From Rikenellaceae bacterium (lineage in GTDB: Bacteria; Bacteroidota; Bacteroidia; Bacteroidales; Rikenellaceae): a stretch of 64,000 bases of DNA. Every line of letters begins with the position of its first letter. Within the stretch, counting starts at the first letter, position 1. Where the stretch lies: assembly GCA_015059905.1 (NCBI GenBank), contig SUZN01000004.1:1-64000 (forward strand), in the 5' to 3' direction. This document shows positions 41,383-51,865 of the stretch, one piece after another. The position numbers and the translations under genes were made by a program. The notes beneath the pieces are model-generated. The model was not told where the DNA came from. It made no database searches and was given only the letters and a program-made list of their open reading frames with translations.

Positions 41383-41404
41383 AGCAAAACTCTACGATTT
41401 TTTG
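41374..41404. terminator. Bidirectional terminator after rsmA
   Basis: AAATCGTAGAG (41374-41384) and CTCTACGATTT (41390-41400) pair perfectly over 11 bp around a CAAAA loop, with A- and T-runs on both sides. Confidence 0.9.
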
Positions 41405-41415
41405 TTTAGCGAGTA

Positions 41416-41450
41416 CGTCATTGCGAGGAGCCTTAGCGACGTGGCAATCT
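41416..41450. repeat. Short palindromic intergenic repeat, copy 1
   Basis: The segment CGTCATTGCGAGGAG...CGACGTGGCAATCT carries inverted arms CATTGC and GCAAT. It is one of about eight related copies in the host intergenic gaps (others at 50602, 51866, 52661, 53591, 53788, 54669 and 58241). Confidence 0.7.
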
Positions 41451-41472
41451 TAAAGGAAAAGCCTGAAATTTA

Positions 41473-42738
41473 TCACTCATTGAAATCTCCTGCAACAACC
41501 GTCACAATATCCTCCGTGCGGAGGTAGCGTTGCGCCAGCGTGAGCAGCTCCTCGGGGGTGGTTTGGCGTATGCGCTCAAGGTTTTGCTGGATGTGGCTAT
41601 TGTCAAAGCCGCAGAGAATGTTCTCTGTTGTTACGTCTGCAATGCCGAAAGGACCATCCAGAATTCGCATCATCTCGCCTGCCATGATATTCTTCACAAG
41701 CTCTAGCTCTTCGTGTGGGATAAGCTGCGTGCGTAGCAACTCAATCTCTGCTGCAATCTCCTCCAATGCCCTCTCTGTCACCTCTTTACCCACTTGTGTG
41801 GCGATAGCCAGATAACCCGCTTGCTGGAAGTTTACCATTGCCGAAAAGACCCCATAGGTGAAGCCGTTGCGCTCGCGCAGGTTCTGCATCAGGCGTGAGC
41901 CGAAGTAACCGCCCAGCACCGTCGAAAGCACCTGCATAGGGATAAAGTCGGGGTGTGTGCGGGGAAACAGCAAGCGACCCATACGGATTGACGACTGCAC
42001 AGCGCCATCGTGCTGAATAGCGCGCTCTGATGTCGTGTCAAAGGTGGGAAAATCCTCCACGCCGCACTCCGTGCCGTGAGCAATCTCCGATGTGATGCCG
42101 TTGATAATCTTCAACACCTCGTCGGTGATGTTTCCGCTGCATACAACGATGCAGTTTTGGGCAGTGTAGCGACGTGCGTAGTGTTCCTTTATCTGTTCAC
42201 TTGTAAGCGTGTCGTATCGCTCCTCGGTGTAGGATATGCCGTAGGGGTGCTTCTCGCCGAACATCGCCTTTGCGAAGTTCTCACGCGCTATGGTCTCCAC
42301 CTTGCGGCGCTCGATTGCGAGTTGCTGCTTGCGCTTGGTGCGATATATCTCCACTTCCTGCGAGGGGAAGGTGGGGTGGAGTATCACTTGATTGATAACC
42401 TCTGCCGTCTGCGGAAAGAATTTCGAAAGCGAGCAGAAGGTGATGTATGAGTAGTCGCGGTCGATGTTGATATCGAAGTATGAGCCGTAGTAATCCAGTC
42501 GCTCGGCTATCTGCTGCGCCGAATATTTTTCAGTTCCCTCGGCCAACATATTGGCTGTTGCCGAGGCTACGAATGGGGCGCGCTGCGTAACAGAGCCAGC
42601 GTGAAAGACAAACGAGAGGCGTACCACCTCATACTCGGGGCAGTTAATTACATATATAGGTGTTCCGTTCTGCGCTATGTGTTTTGTTGCCTGTTGCACG
42701 TCTATCGTGGCAGGCACTGTGAGTGGTGGCTGTGTCAT
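41473..42738 (-). CDS. M16 zinc-peptidase family protein, non-catalytic partner
   Basis: A 421-residue M16-fold protein without the HxxEH zinc motif, so it is the inactive half of a peptidase pair. The fold is visible in 'SFVFHAGSVTQRAPFVASATANMLAEG' near residue 45 and 'RNGFTYGVFSAMVNFQQAGYLAI' near residue 295 (the C-terminal R/Y motif). Its start overlaps the active partner's stop by 4 nt (ATGA), and the two would be translated together as a heterodimer like PqqF/YmxG or mitochondrial MPP pairs. Confidence 0.9.
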   Translation of the reverse strand: MTQPPLTVPATIDVQQATKHIAQNGTPIYVINCPEYEVVRLSFVFHAGSVTQRAPFVASATANMLAEGTEKYSAQQIAERLDYYGSYFDINIDRDYSYITFCSLSKFFPQTAEVINQVILHPTFPSQEVEIYRTKRKQQLAIERRKVETIARENFAKAMFGEKHPYGISYTEERYDTLTSEQIKEHYARRYTAQNCIVVCSGNITDEVLKIINGITSEIAHGTECGVEDFPTFDTTSERAIQHDGAVQSSIRMGRLLFPRTHPDFIPMQVLSTVLGGYFGSRLMQNLRERNGFTYGVFSAMVNFQQAGYLAIATQVGKEVTERALEEIAAEIELLRTQLIPHEELELVKNIMAGEMMRILDGPFGIADVTTENILCGFDNSHIQQNLERIRQTTPEELLTLAQRYLRTEDIVTVVAGDFNE

Positions 42739-43976
42739 CGTTTTGCTCTGTAAATTAGTGTTGATGAGTTCTCTTGGGTGAAGGTGTTGCGCGAGAAATC
42801 GGCAATCTGCTCCTTCGTGAGCGAGCGGTAAATCGCTATCTCGCGGTTAATCAGTGGCAGGTCGCCAATCATCGAATAGTAGCCCATATTCATTGCCTTG
42901 TTCATCACGTTCAGTTCGCCAAAGAGGGTGTTTGCTTCAAATTTGTTCTTCACCTTCTCCAACTCGTAGTCGCTTATCTCTCCACTTTGCAACTGTCGTA
43001 TCTCCTCCCACAAGGCAGCCTCTGCGTCCTGTTCTGTTGTTGTTGGCAGCAACTGACCCGTAAAGACAAACATACCCTCATCCACATCGCCCGAAATGTA
43101 GGCATTTACGCTCGCAAAAAGGCTCTTGCCCTTTATCAGATGTTCATATAGACGTGCCGAGTCGCCTCCCGCCAGCAGGTCGGATGTGATGTCGCCAAGA
43201 TAAAAATCCTTCGATAGTCGGTTACCCATATGGAACGCAATGACAATGGTTGTAGCAGGCACATCGCGCTCAACCTCCAGCCTTCGTGCTGTGGTCTGCT
43301 TCGGCTCTGTGGGGAGCGCAGCAGGGCGGAAGTCGAAGTTGGGCTTTATTCCTCCAAACCACTTCTCCGCCATCTCAAAGACTCTCTCTGCGGCGATGTC
43401 GCCCGAGATGGAGAGTATTGCGTTTGAGGGGTGGTAGTGGCGGTGGTAGAAGTCGTGTATCTCCTCTATCGAAGCCTCGGCTATATGGTCGGGCGAGATG
43501 CCAATCGTTGCCCAGCGATAGGGGTGGGTTGTGTAAACCATCTCTCGCAGGAGCATATTCAAATCTCCATAAGGTTGGTTGAGGTATCGCTGACGAAACT
43601 CCTCAATCACCACGCGCTTCTCAATCTCGCACGCCTCTGCCGATAGATTAAGCCCCGTCATACGGTCACTCTCAAGCCACAGCGCAGTCTCAATGTTGTC
43701 GCAGGGCAGGGTGATGTAAAAATCGGTATAATCATTGTTCGTGAAGGCATTATTCTCGCCACACGCCATCTGTACGGGGGTGTCGAAGTCGGGGATGAGG
43801 TGCGTGCCGCGAAACATCAGATGCTCGAACAGGTGTGCAAGACCCGTGCGGTTGGGGTTTTCGTCTCTTGCACCCACTTTGTAGAGTATGTTTACCGCCG
43901 CCATTCGCGATGCTGTGTCGCGGTTGGCTATGACGGTCAGCCCGTTTGAGAGCTGTGTTTGCTCATATTTTATCAT
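42735..43976 (-). CDS. M16 zinc peptidase, active subunit
   Basis: A 413-residue M16 (insulinase/MPP-type) peptidase. The inverted zinc motif HLFEH (near residue 47) and the distal Glu in 'EIEKRVVIEEFRQRY' are intact. It degrades or processes peptides; the natural substrate is unknown. It pairs with the downstream inactive partner. No signal peptide is visible, so a cytoplasmic role is likely. Confidence 0.92.
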   Translation of the reverse strand: MIKYEQTQLSNGLTVIANRDTASRMAAVNILYKVGARDENPNRTGLAHLFEHLMFRGTHLIPDFDTPVQMACGENNAFTNNDYTDFYITLPCDNIETALWLESDRMTGLNLSAEACEIEKRVVIEEFRQRYLNQPYGDLNMLLREMVYTTHPYRWATIGISPDHIAEASIEEIHDFYHRHYHPSNAILSISGDIAAERVFEMAEKWFGGIKPNFDFRPAALPTEPKQTTARRLEVERDVPATTIVIAFHMGNRLSKDFYLGDITSDLLAGGDSARLYEHLIKGKSLFASVNAYISGDVDEGMFVFTGQLLPTTTEQDAEAALWEEIRQLQSGEISDYELEKVKNKFEANTLFGELNVMNKAMNMGYYSMIGDLPLINREIAIYRSLTKEQIADFSRNTFTQENSSTLIYRAKR

Positions 43977-44250
43977 TGTTGTATAGAGTGTACTAAATGG
44001 ATTGCAAAATTATTGAATTTTTACCAAATATCGAATACCGCAGCACGATATTATGCCGAAAAGTGTCGGCAGGGGGATGATGATGGTTTGGTGTCGCGAT
44101 AATGACTAATACGTGTTAAAATATTAACACAAAAAAATCTATGATTTTTGGTTGAGATTTTATAACTTTGCCGTGATTTGAGTTCGTGTAACTCATTGTG
44201 TCGCGAAATTATTACATAAAAAATCATAAAAGAACAAAAATCGTCTTATT
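43977..44250 (+). promoter_or_regulatory. Upstream region of the pyruvate oxidoreductase gene with a -7 box
   Basis: The 274 nt gap holds TAACTTTG (44163-44170), a match to TAnnTTTG, so transcription would start near 44177 and leave a leader of about 75 nt before the ATG at 44251. The leader is AT-rich; I see no clear terminator or riboswitch in it. Confidence 0.5.
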
Positions 44251-47200
44251 ATGGCAGAAAAGAAATTTATCACATGTGATGGTAACTACGCAGCAGCGCA
44301 TATCGCCTACAAATTTTCGGAGGTGGCTGCTATCTATCCCATCACTCCATCATCAACTATGGCAGAGTATGTTGATGAGTGGGCAGCGCAGGGCATGAAG
44401 AATATGTTCGGCGAGACTGTCAAGGTTGTTGAGATGCAGTCAGAGGCTGGTGCAGCGGGTGCTGTTCACGGCTCATTGCAGAGCGGTGCTTTGACATCTA
44501 CTTTCACAGCATCGCAGGGATTGCTTCTGATGATTCCTAATATGTATAAGATTGCAGGCGAGTTGTTGCCAGGTGTATTCCACGTTTCGGCTCGTGCTTT
44601 GGCTGCGCAGTCACTCTCAATCTTTGGTGACCACCAGGATGTGATGGCTACGCGCCAGACAGGCTTTGCTATGCTTGCTACATCTTCAGTGCAGGAGGTT
44701 ATGGACTTGGCTGGCGTTGCTCACGTTGTAGCGTTGAAGGCTCGTATTCCTTTCCTTCACTTCTTCGATGGTTTCCGTACATCACACGAGATTCAGAAGA
44801 TTGAGGTTATCGACGACGCATCGCTCACAGCTATGCTCGACCGTGACGCATTGAAGGCGTTCCGTGCAGCAGCTTTGAACCCTAACCACCCAGTAACTCG
44901 TGGTACAGCGCAGAACCCAGATATCTACTTCCAGACTCGTGAGGCTTCTAACAAGTTCTACAACGCAGTGCCTGATATGGTTGCCAAGGCTATGGCAAAG
45001 ATTTCAGAGATTACTGGTCGTACCTACAAGCCATTCACATACTATGGTGCAGAGGATGCAGAGCACGTTATCGTAGCTATGGGCTCAATCAACGAGACTA
45101 TCAAGGAGTGCATCGACTACCTCGCAACACAGGGCAAGAAGGTTGGTCTTATCACTGTTCACCTCTACCGTCCATTCTCAGAGAAGTATTTCTTCGATGT
45201 AATGCCAGCATCGGTAAAGCGTGTATGCGTTCTTGACCGTACAAAGGAGCCAGGTGCTAACGGCGAGCCATTGTACCTCGACGTGAAGGATATGTTCTAC
45301 GGTAAGGAGAACCAGCCTATGGTTATCGGCGGTCGCTACGGTCTTTCATCAAAGGATACAACTCCAGCACAGATTTTGGCAGTTGTTGAGAACCTCTTTG
45401 CAGCAGAGCCAAAGAATCACTTCACAGTGGGTATCAACGACGACGTTACCTGCCTTTCATTGCCAGTAGGCGAGGAGGTATCGTTGGCACAGGCAGGTAC
45501 TTTCGAGGCTTTGTTCTTCGGTTTGGGTGCTGATGGTACTGTGGGTGCAAACAAGAACTCAATCAAGATTATCGGTGGTACAACCGACAAGTATTGCCAG
45601 GCATACTTCTCTTACGACTCAAAGAAGTCGGGTGGTTACACCTCTTCACACTTGCGTTTTGGTGACAACCCAATTCGCTCTCCATACCTGGTGACTACTC
45701 CTGACTTCGTGGCTTGCCACGTTCCATCATATGTTGATAAGTATGATGTATTGAAGGGCTTGAAGAATGGTGGTTCATTCCTTTTGAACTCTGTTCACGA
45801 TGCAGCTACTACTTGCGCTACATTGCCTGACCATATGAAGGCATACTTGGCGAAGAACAATATCAACTTCTATATCATCAACGCAACAAAGATTGCTGCC
45901 GAGCTTGGTCTGGGCAACCGTACCAACACCATTATGCAGTCTGCATTCTTTAAGATTGCCGAGGTTATCCCATTCGAGAAGGCTGTTGAGGAGATGAAGA
46001 AGGCTATCCTGAAGTCTTACGGCAAGAAGGGTGAGGATATCGTTAATATGAACTACGCTGCTGTGGATGCAGGTGGCTCGGCTGTTGAGAAGATTGAGGT
46101 GCCGGCAGAGTGGGCTTCTATCGAGGTTAAGGCTGCGGCAGAGGTTGTGGATGAGACACGTCCAGCATTCGTTCGCAACATCGTTGATAAGATTAACGCA
46201 TTGAAGGGCGATGACCTCCCAGTATCTGCATTCAACGGTCGTGAGGATGGTACTTGGGACAACGGTACAGCCGCTTACGAGAAGCGCGGTATCGCTGTGA
46301 ACGTACCAGAGTGGTTGGTTGATAACTGTATCCAGTGTAACCAGTGTTCTTATGTCTGCCCTCACGCTGCCATCCGTCCATTCCTCGCAACAGAGGAGGA
46401 GGCTGCTGCAAGTGGTCTTGAGTGGAAGCAGGGCTTGGGTGAGACCAAGACTTACAAGTTCCGCATCCAGGTATCTCCACTCGATTGTACAGGTTGCGGC
46501 AACTGCGTGGATGTATGTCCTGCGAAGAACAAGGCTTTGGTTATGAAGCCACTTGAGTCACAGATGCCACAGGCAGAGAATTGGAACGCTGTCGTGAAGA
46601 ATGTAGGTTACAAGCAGGTTGTTGATAAGACAAAGTCAGTGAAGAACTCACAGTTCGCACAGCCACTCTTCGAGTTCTCGGGTGCTTGTGCTGGTTGCGG
46701 TGAGACACCATATATCAAGACTATCACACAGCTCTTCGGCGATAAGATGATGGTTGCCAACGCCACAGGTTGTACTTCAATCTACTCTGGCTCGGCTCCA
46801 TCTACACCTTACTGCACAAACGAAAAGGGTCAGGGTCCAGCTTGGGCTAACTCACTCTTTGAGGATAATGCCGAGTTCGGTTTGGGTATGCACACAGGTG
46901 TTGAGAAGTTGCGTGACCGTGTACAGGCTTATATGGAGAAGGCTATCGCCGAGTGTGAGCAGTGCTCTCCAGAGCTTAAGGCTACAATGCAGGAGTGGAT
47001 CGACAATCGCTCATCATCTGCAAAGTCTGCCGAGGTTTCAGAGCGTCTTATCCCAATGATGGAGGCTTGCGGTTGCGATACTTGCAAGAAGATTCTTGAG
47101 ATGAAGGATTGGCTTGTGAAGAAGTCACAGTGGATCATCGGTGGTGACGGCTGGGGCTACGATATCGGCTTCGGTGGTGTGGACCACGTATTGGCATCGG

Positions 47201-47778
47201 GTGCTGATGTGAATATCCTGGTTGTTGATACCGAGGTTTACTCTAACACAGGTGGTCAGTCATCGAAGGCTACTCCTGTGGGTGCTGTCGCGAAGTTCGC
47301 TTCAAGCGGTAAGCGTATCCGCAAGAAGGATTTGGGTGCTATCGCAATGACCTATGGTTATGTATATGTAGCGCAGGTATCTATCGGTGCATCACAGACA
47401 CAGCTTCTCAGCGTATTGAAGGAGGCAGAGGCTTATCCTGGTCCATCACTCGTTATCGCCTACGCACCTTGTATCAATCACGGTATCAAGGGCGGTATGA
47501 CACGTACACAGACCGTAGGTAAGCAGGCTGTTGAGTGTGGTTACTGGCACTTGTGGCACTACAACCCAATGCTTGAGGAGCAGGGGAAGAACCCATTTGT
47601 GATGGATTCAAAGGAGCCAGATTGGTCGAAGTTCCGCGACTTCCTGATGAAGGAGGTGCGTTACACTTCACTCCAGAAGGCATTCCCAGCCGAGGCAGAG
47701 GAGCTCTTCGCTGCAGCCGAGGAGAATGCAAAGTGGCGTTATAACTCTTACCAGCGCTTGGCAAAGTTGGAGTACTAA
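44251..47778 (+). CDS. nifJ: Pyruvate:ferredoxin (flavodoxin) oxidoreductase, single-chain
   Basis: The 1175-residue single-chain enzyme oxidises pyruvate with CoA to acetyl-CoA, CO2 and reduced ferredoxin. Domain order: N-terminal TPP-binding domain I ('YPITPSSTMAEYVDEW' at about residues 29-44), then the transketolase-like domain II, gamma domain, two 4Fe-4S clusters of the ferredoxin type ('CIQCNQCSYVCPHA' near residue 692 and 'CTGCGNCVDVCPAKNK' near residue 748), then the C-terminal domain with 'ACAGCGETPY' and the TPP-binding 'GGDGWGYDIGFGGVDH' near residue 966. The length is right. Central to fermentative metabolism. A terminator follows. Confidence 0.97.
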   Translation: MAEKKFITCDGNYAAAHIAYKFSEVAAIYPITPSSTMAEYVDEWAAQGMKNMFGETVKVVEMQSEAGAAGAVHGSLQSGALTSTFTASQGLLLMIPNMYKIAGELLPGVFHVSARALAAQSLSIFGDHQDVMATRQTGFAMLATSSVQEVMDLAGVAHVVALKARIPFLHFFDGFRTSHEIQKIEVIDDASLTAMLDRDALKAFRAAALNPNHPVTRGTAQNPDIYFQTREASNKFYNAVPDMVAKAMAKISEITGRTYKPFTYYGAEDAEHVIVAMGSINETIKECIDYLATQGKKVGLITVHLYRPFSEKYFFDVMPASVKRVCVLDRTKEPGANGEPLYLDVKDMFYGKENQPMVIGGRYGLSSKDTTPAQILAVVENLFAAEPKNHFTVGINDDVTCLSLPVGEEVSLAQAGTFEALFFGLGADGTVGANKNSIKIIGGTTDKYCQAYFSYDSKKSGGYTSSHLRFGDNPIRSPYLVTTPDFVACHVPSYVDKYDVLKGLKNGGSFLLNSVHDAATTCATLPDHMKAYLAKNNINFYIINATKIAAELGLGNRTNTIMQSAFFKIAEVIPFEKAVEEMKKAILKSYGKKGEDIVNMNYAAVDAGGSAVEKIEVPAEWASIEVKAAAEVVDETRPAFVRNIVDKINALKGDDLPVSAFNGREDGTWDNGTAAYEKRGIAVNVPEWLVDNCIQCNQCSYVCPHAAIRPFLATEEEAAASGLEWKQGLGETKTYKFRIQVSPLDCTGCGNCVDVCPAKNKALVMKPLESQMPQAENWNAVVKNVGYKQVVDKTKSVKNSQFAQPLFEFSGACAGCGETPYIKTITQLFGDKMMVANATGCTSIYSGSAPSTPYCTNEKGQGPAWANSLFEDNAEFGLGMHTGVEKLRDRVQAYMEKAIAECEQCSPELKATMQEWIDNRSSSAKSAEVSERLIPMMEACGCDTCKKILEMKDWLVKKSQWIIGGDGWGYDIGFGGVDHVLASGADVNILVVDTEVYSNTGGQSSKATPVGAVAKFASSGKRIRKKDLGAIAMTYGYVYVAQVSIGASQTQLLSVLKEAEAYPGPSLVIAYAPCINHGIKGGMTRTQTVGKQAVECGYWHLWHYNPMLEEQGKNPFVMDSKEPDWSKFRDFLMKEVRYTSLQKAFPAEAEELFAAAEENAKWRYNSYQRLAKLEY

Positions 47779-47800
47779 TCTTTGGATAGTATATAAACGA

Positions 47801-47838
47801 AAATTCCGCCCGACGAAGGTCAGGCGGAATTTTTTTAC
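47801..47838. terminator. Bidirectional terminator between nifJ and GH43
   Basis: AAATTCCGCC (47801-47810) pairs with GGCGGAATTT (47823-47832), followed by T7; the loop has an inner GAC/GTC pair. It separates convergent genes. Confidence 0.88.
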
Positions 47839-47861
47839 TATATGTATTGAGGATTTCTCCT

Positions 47862-49316
47862 TTACTCCTTGATAGGCTTGTAGATGAACTCGTGGAACTT
47901 TGCCTCGCCCTCACCGATAGAGCAGAGTGCTGGACGAAGTGAGATAAAGTCGCCGAGCTTGTTGTGGTGCATATTTGCGATGTCAAGGTTCTCGTAGATT
48001 ACCACCCACTCCTTGCCATCCTTGCTTGCGCTCATAGTGAGTGTCTTACCCTTGTTCTCAAGACGCAGATGCAATGACTCGCCAAACTTGTTGAGAATCT
48101 CATCCTTGCTTGATGCGCTCTTGTGGATAGTGATTACATCCTTGCTGACGGTTACGCCCACAAATGCGTTCTGACGATAGAAGAGCATAAGACCAGCCTC
48201 ATTGTCCTTGCCGAGTGTGAGTGAGGTCTCTACTGTATATTTATAGTCTGGAGCCGCCGCAATCATCATACGTCCATCCTTGGGTGAAGTACCCTTTGCT
48301 GGTACTATTGCAGCACCCTTGTTTGTAGTGACGTAGTTGGTGATAGGCTCTTTCCAGCCCTGCCACTGCCAGCCGATAGTGGCTGACCCGAAGTTGTCAG
48401 AGATGTCGAGTACCATAGGCTTCATATTCGATACGTCCAAATCCTTGATGGTGCGATACCAGCCACCCTTTGTCCACTCGATTGGCTCCATCACTGTGTG
48501 ACGACCAATGGCGTGAGCATCCTTCTTGTAGGCGTGGTACATAATCCACCACTGACCTCCAGGACCTTCAATCAATGTTCCGTGACCTCGTGACCACCAC
48601 TCCTCTGCTGCAGAGTATGTATGAACGATAGGGTTGTATGGCGAATTCTCCCAAGGTCCATAGATATCCTTGGCGCGTGCGCACACTGCCATATGGCTTG
48701 TAGCAGGACCTGCGGTGCCACCCATAGCTGATGTCATATAGTAGTAGCCATTGTGGTATGTGAGTTTTGGTGACTCCAGACAACCACACTCTGTCTCCCA
48801 CTCGTCTGGGTAGTCCCAACCACCATAGACGTGCTTGGTCTCACCTGCGCGAGCCAATCCGTCATCGGTCAGGGGAGTGACGTGACCTACATTTGTGAAG
48901 AGATAGCGCTTGCCCTCGGGTGTTACAATCAGACCTGGGTCAATACCGCCAATCTTCAAGTCGATAGGCTTGCTCCAAGGACCTGCAACATCCTTACTCC
49001 AGATAACCCAGTTGCTACCAGCATCGGGATAGTAGATATAATATGTATCACCCACCTTCTGAAAATCGGGTGCCCAAGCCGACTCTTTCCAATCGGTCAA
49101 GGCGTAGCCGATAGGCTCCCAAGAGACCAAATCCTTTGAGTGCCAAATCAGAAATCCTGGTTTGTAGTAGTTTGGCGTGTGTGTAAGGTAGTAATCATCG
49201 CCATCCTTGATGATAGAAGGGTCGGGATAATCACCTGGCATTACCAACACGCTCTGAGCCGATGCCGACAGAATGAATGAGGCACAAGCAATGAGTGTGA
49301 AAAGTAGTTTCTTCAT
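47862..49316 (-). CDS. GH43 family glycosidase (beta-xylosidase-like), secreted
   Basis: A 484-residue protein: signal peptide (MKKLLFTLIACASFILSASA) then a five-bladed beta-propeller GH43 domain. The catalytic base is in 'GDYPDPSIIKDGDDYYLTH' (near residue 30), the pKa-modulating Asp in 'IGGIDPGLIVTPEGK' and the acid in 'GCLESPKLTYHNGYYYMTS' (Glu near residue 182). The C-terminal about 180 residues form a concanavalin-like GH43_C2 domain ('GLMLFYRQNAFVGVTVS'). Substrate is likely a xylan or arabinoxylan fragment; the exact linkage cannot be set from sequence alone. Confidence 0.9.
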   Translation of the reverse strand: MKKLLFTLIACASFILSASAQSVLVMPGDYPDPSIIKDGDDYYLTHTPNYYKPGFLIWHSKDLVSWEPIGYALTDWKESAWAPDFQKVGDTYYIYYPDAGSNWVIWSKDVAGPWSKPIDLKIGGIDPGLIVTPEGKRYLFTNVGHVTPLTDDGLARAGETKHVYGGWDYPDEWETECGCLESPKLTYHNGYYYMTSAMGGTAGPATSHMAVCARAKDIYGPWENSPYNPIVHTYSAAEEWWSRGHGTLIEGPGGQWWIMYHAYKKDAHAIGRHTVMEPIEWTKGGWYRTIKDLDVSNMKPMVLDISDNFGSATIGWQWQGWKEPITNYVTTNKGAAIVPAKGTSPKDGRMMIAAAPDYKYTVETSLTLGKDNEAGLMLFYRQNAFVGVTVSKDVITIHKSASSKDEILNKFGESLHLRLENKGKTLTMSASKDGKEWVVIYENLDIANMHHNKLGDFISLRPALCSIGEGEAKFHEFIYKPIKE

Positions 49317-49387
49317 ACTATTGAAAGTTTTAGCGTACCATAAATGGCGCTGGTTACAAATTATTAAGGTTATCTATTGTCGTGACC

Positions 49388-50578
49388 TTATCGTGGCAAT
49401 GCCTCGACCTCAAGCTTCGAGTAAGCCTTCTCCGCCTTTGCCAATGCCTCCTCTACGTTCTCGCCGCGAGCAAGGATAACGCCCATACGGCGATGACCCT
49501 TAACCTCTGGCTTGCCGAAGATACGCACCTGAACGTCGGGCTCTGCCAATACCTCCTCCAAGTTGCCAAATACCACCTTGTCGCTGTCGCCCTCGACGAC
49601 AACAGCCTTCGAAGCACTCGGACCGAAGAAGTTAATCTTTGGGATAGGCAGACCCAGCACCGCGCGTGCGTGCAGAGCAAACTCCGACAAATCCTGCGAA
49701 ATCATTGTTACCATACCTGTGTCGTGTGGACGTGGTGACACCTCGCTGAAGAGTACCTTGTCGCCGCAAACGAACAACTCAACGCCGAAGATACCATAAC
49801 CGCCCAGGGCGTCAGTCACCTTCTTTGCATACTCCTGCGCCTGCTTCAGAGCCACCTCGCTCATAGGCTGTGGCTGCCAAGACTCGCGGTAGTCGCCATC
49901 CACCTGATGGTGCCCGATAGGGTTGAGGAACAATGTGCCGCCTGCGTGACGAACTGTGAGCAGAGTAATCTCGTAGTCGAACTTCACAAAACCCTCGACG
50001 ATAACCTCGCCACCACCTGCGCGACCACCCTCCTGGGCAATCTTCCAAGAGTTGTCGGCATCCTCTGGTGAGCGCATAACGCTCTGACCGTGACCCGATG
50101 AACTCATAATAGGCTTCACCACACAAGGCGTACCGACCTTCTTAACGGCTGCGTCAAACTCCTCGCGTGTTGCTGCAAAGCAGTAGGGTGAGGTAGGTAT
50201 GCCAAGTGTCTCGGCTGCCAGCTGACGTATGCCTTTGCGGTTCATAGTAAGCAGCGTAGCGTTGGCTGTTGGGATTACATTGTAGCCCTCCTTCTCAAGC
50301 TCCACCAATGTAGGCGTAGCGATAGCCTCCACCTCGGGGATGATATAATCAGGTTTCTCCTGCTCGATAATCTCACGGAGTCGCTCACCGTCAAGCATCG
50401 AAAGCACATACGAGCGATGTGCCACCTGCATAGCAGGCGCGTTAGGGTACTTGTCGAGTGCAATCACCTCCACACCAAAACGCTGCAACTCAAGAGCAAC
50501 CTCCTTACCCAACTCGCCCGAGCCGCACAGAATAGCCTTCTTGCCTACGGGTGTCATTGGTGTTCCAATCTTTACCAT
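49388..50578 (-). CDS. purT: Formate-dependent phosphoribosylglycinamide formyltransferase 2
   Basis: A 396-residue ATP-grasp enzyme that formylates GAR with formate and ATP in purine synthesis. '[23 protein letters not shown]' (N-terminal), '[18 protein letters not shown]' and '[36 protein letters not shown]' are the family motifs. It replaces or supplements folate-dependent PurN. Ends the pyr-pur group on the minus strand. Confidence 0.96.
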   Translation of the reverse strand: MVKIGTPMTPVGKKAILCGSGELGKEVALELQRFGVEVIALDKYPNAPAMQVAHRSYVLSMLDGERLREIIEQEKPDYIIPEVEAIATPTLVELEKEGYNVIPTANATLLTMNRKGIRQLAAETLGIPTSPYCFAATREEFDAAVKKVGTPCVVKPIMSSSGHGQSVMRSPEDADNSWKIAQEGGRAGGGEVIVEGFVKFDYEITLLTVRHAGGTLFLNPIGHHQVDGDYRESWQPQPMSEVALKQAQEYAKKVTDALGGYGIFGVELFVCGDKVLFSEVSPRPHDTGMVTMISQDLSEFALHARAVLGLPIPKINFFGPSASKAVVVEGDSDKVVFGNLEEVLAEPDVQVRIFGKPEVKGHRRMGVILARGENVEEALAKAEKAYSKLEVEALPR

Positions 50579-50601
50579 ATTTTTCTATTGCTTTAATCTT
50601 T

Positions 50602-50683
50602 CGTCATTGCGAGGAGCTGAAAGCGACGTGGCAATCTCTTTGGAGTTTACCACGCTCACTTTAGCTCGCTCTTAATGACGTGT
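50602..50683. repeat. Palindromic intergenic repeat, copy 2
   Basis: Unit 50602-50638 (CGTCATTGCGAGGAG...GTGGCAATCT) with a second, partial inverted match (ACCACGCTCACTTTAGCTCGC, then TAATGACGTG) to 50683. Lies between purT and pyrB. Confidence 0.6.
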
Positions 50684-50690
50684 TATATTA

Positions 50691-51773
50691 CTATTTTACT
50701 TTTGCCTCGCAGTATGCACAGCGGTAACCGTCGGCTGTTGAGTGGAAGAGCTTATCCACATCCTCCATATTTGAGATGCACTGTCGGTTGCTGCAACGCC
50801 AATCATTGCGTACCAACTCATCTCCCAAGCGTGGTGTGAGCTTTGATGCAGGACGCTCCTTTGACCACTCCAGCAGGTTGTAGATGAGTGCCATACGTAC
50901 AAACTTACCATTCTCCACCTGACGGAAGTATGCGGCGCGAGGATCATTATCGACCGAGCGTGTAATCTCGTTCACGCGTGGCAGTGGGTGCAGGATAATC
51001 ATATCCTTCTTCGCTGTCTTCAGGCGCTCGGGGTTGAGGATGAAGCTATCCTTCAGACGCTCAAACTCCTCCTCGTCCAGAAAACGCTCCTTCTGTACGC
51101 GGGTCATATAGAGAATATCCAACTCTGGCATAACCTCCTCCATAGTCGATACCTCGCGTGTAGGCACGTTGTTCTTGTCACACACCTCACGACGGATGTA
51201 TGATGGCAGGCGCAACTCCTCGGGCGCAATCAGCACCACGTTGATACCCTCATAGCGTGACAAAGCCTTGATGAGAGAGTGTACCGTGCGACCAAACTTC
51301 AAGTCACCGCAGAAACCAATCGTCAGATTGTTCAGACGACCCTTCTCGCGGCGGATGGTCAAGAGGTCGGTGAGTGTCTGTGTAGGGTGGGCGTGGCTAC
51401 CGTCGCCAGCATTGATGATAGGCACCTCCGAGTAGTGCGATGCCACAAGTGGGGCACCCTCCTTCGAGTGGCGCATAGCGATAATGTCGGCAAAGCAACC
51501 GATAACGCGCACAGTGTCGGCTACGGTCTCGCCCTTCGATACCGATGATGATGCAGCGTCAGAGAAGCCCAGCACGTTACCGCCCAGCTCCATCATTGCC
51601 GATGTGAAGCTCAAGCGGGTACGGGTACTTGGCTCATAGAAGAGCGTTGCGAGTTTCTTGCCCTTGCACGCCTCGCTGTACTTCTGACGGTTCTCGATGA
51701 TATCGAGCGCAGTTTCCAAAATCTTATCTACCTCCTGAACCGAAATATCGGTTGTGTCTATTAGGTGTCTCAT
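50691..51773 (-). CDS. pyrB: Aspartate carbamoyltransferase with a fused PyrI-type zinc ribbon
   Basis: Makes carbamoyl-aspartate in pyrimidine synthesis. The catalytic chain (about residues 1-305) has '[21 protein letters not shown]' (STRTR loop), '[14 protein letters not shown]' and 'HPLPRVNEI' (near residue 265). The product is 360 residues, about 50 more than usual. The extension holds CSNRQC and CAYC at about residues 330-356 (C-x4-C-x19-C-x2-C), matching the four-cysteine zinc domain of PyrI (C-x4-C-x23-C-x2-C, 'CIS..E.V' also shared), while the allosteric nucleotide-binding part of PyrI is absent. No separate pyrI is in the window. Confidence 0.93.
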   Translation of the reverse strand: MRHLIDTTDISVQEVDKILETALDIIENRQKYSEACKGKKLATLFYEPSTRTRLSFTSAMMELGGNVLGFSDAASSSVSKGETVADTVRVIGCFADIIAMRHSKEGAPLVASHYSEVPIINAGDGSHAHPTQTLTDLLTIRREKGRLNNLTIGFCGDLKFGRTVHSLIKALSRYEGINVVLIAPEELRLPSYIRREVCDKNNVPTREVSTMEEVMPELDILYMTRVQKERFLDEEEFERLKDSFILNPERLKTAKKDMIILHPLPRVNEITRSVDNDPRAAYFRQVENGKFVRMALIYNLLEWSKERPASKLTPRLGDELVRNDWRCSNRQCISNMEDVDKLFHSTADGYRCAYCEAKVK

Positions 51774-51865
51774 AATCTATTAGTTGTATATCAAAATCCA
51801 AGTATTCAGTTTTTATCTTATAATGCCATCGTTTGTTAAAGCAAGTCGGCAGTGGCGTTGAATAG

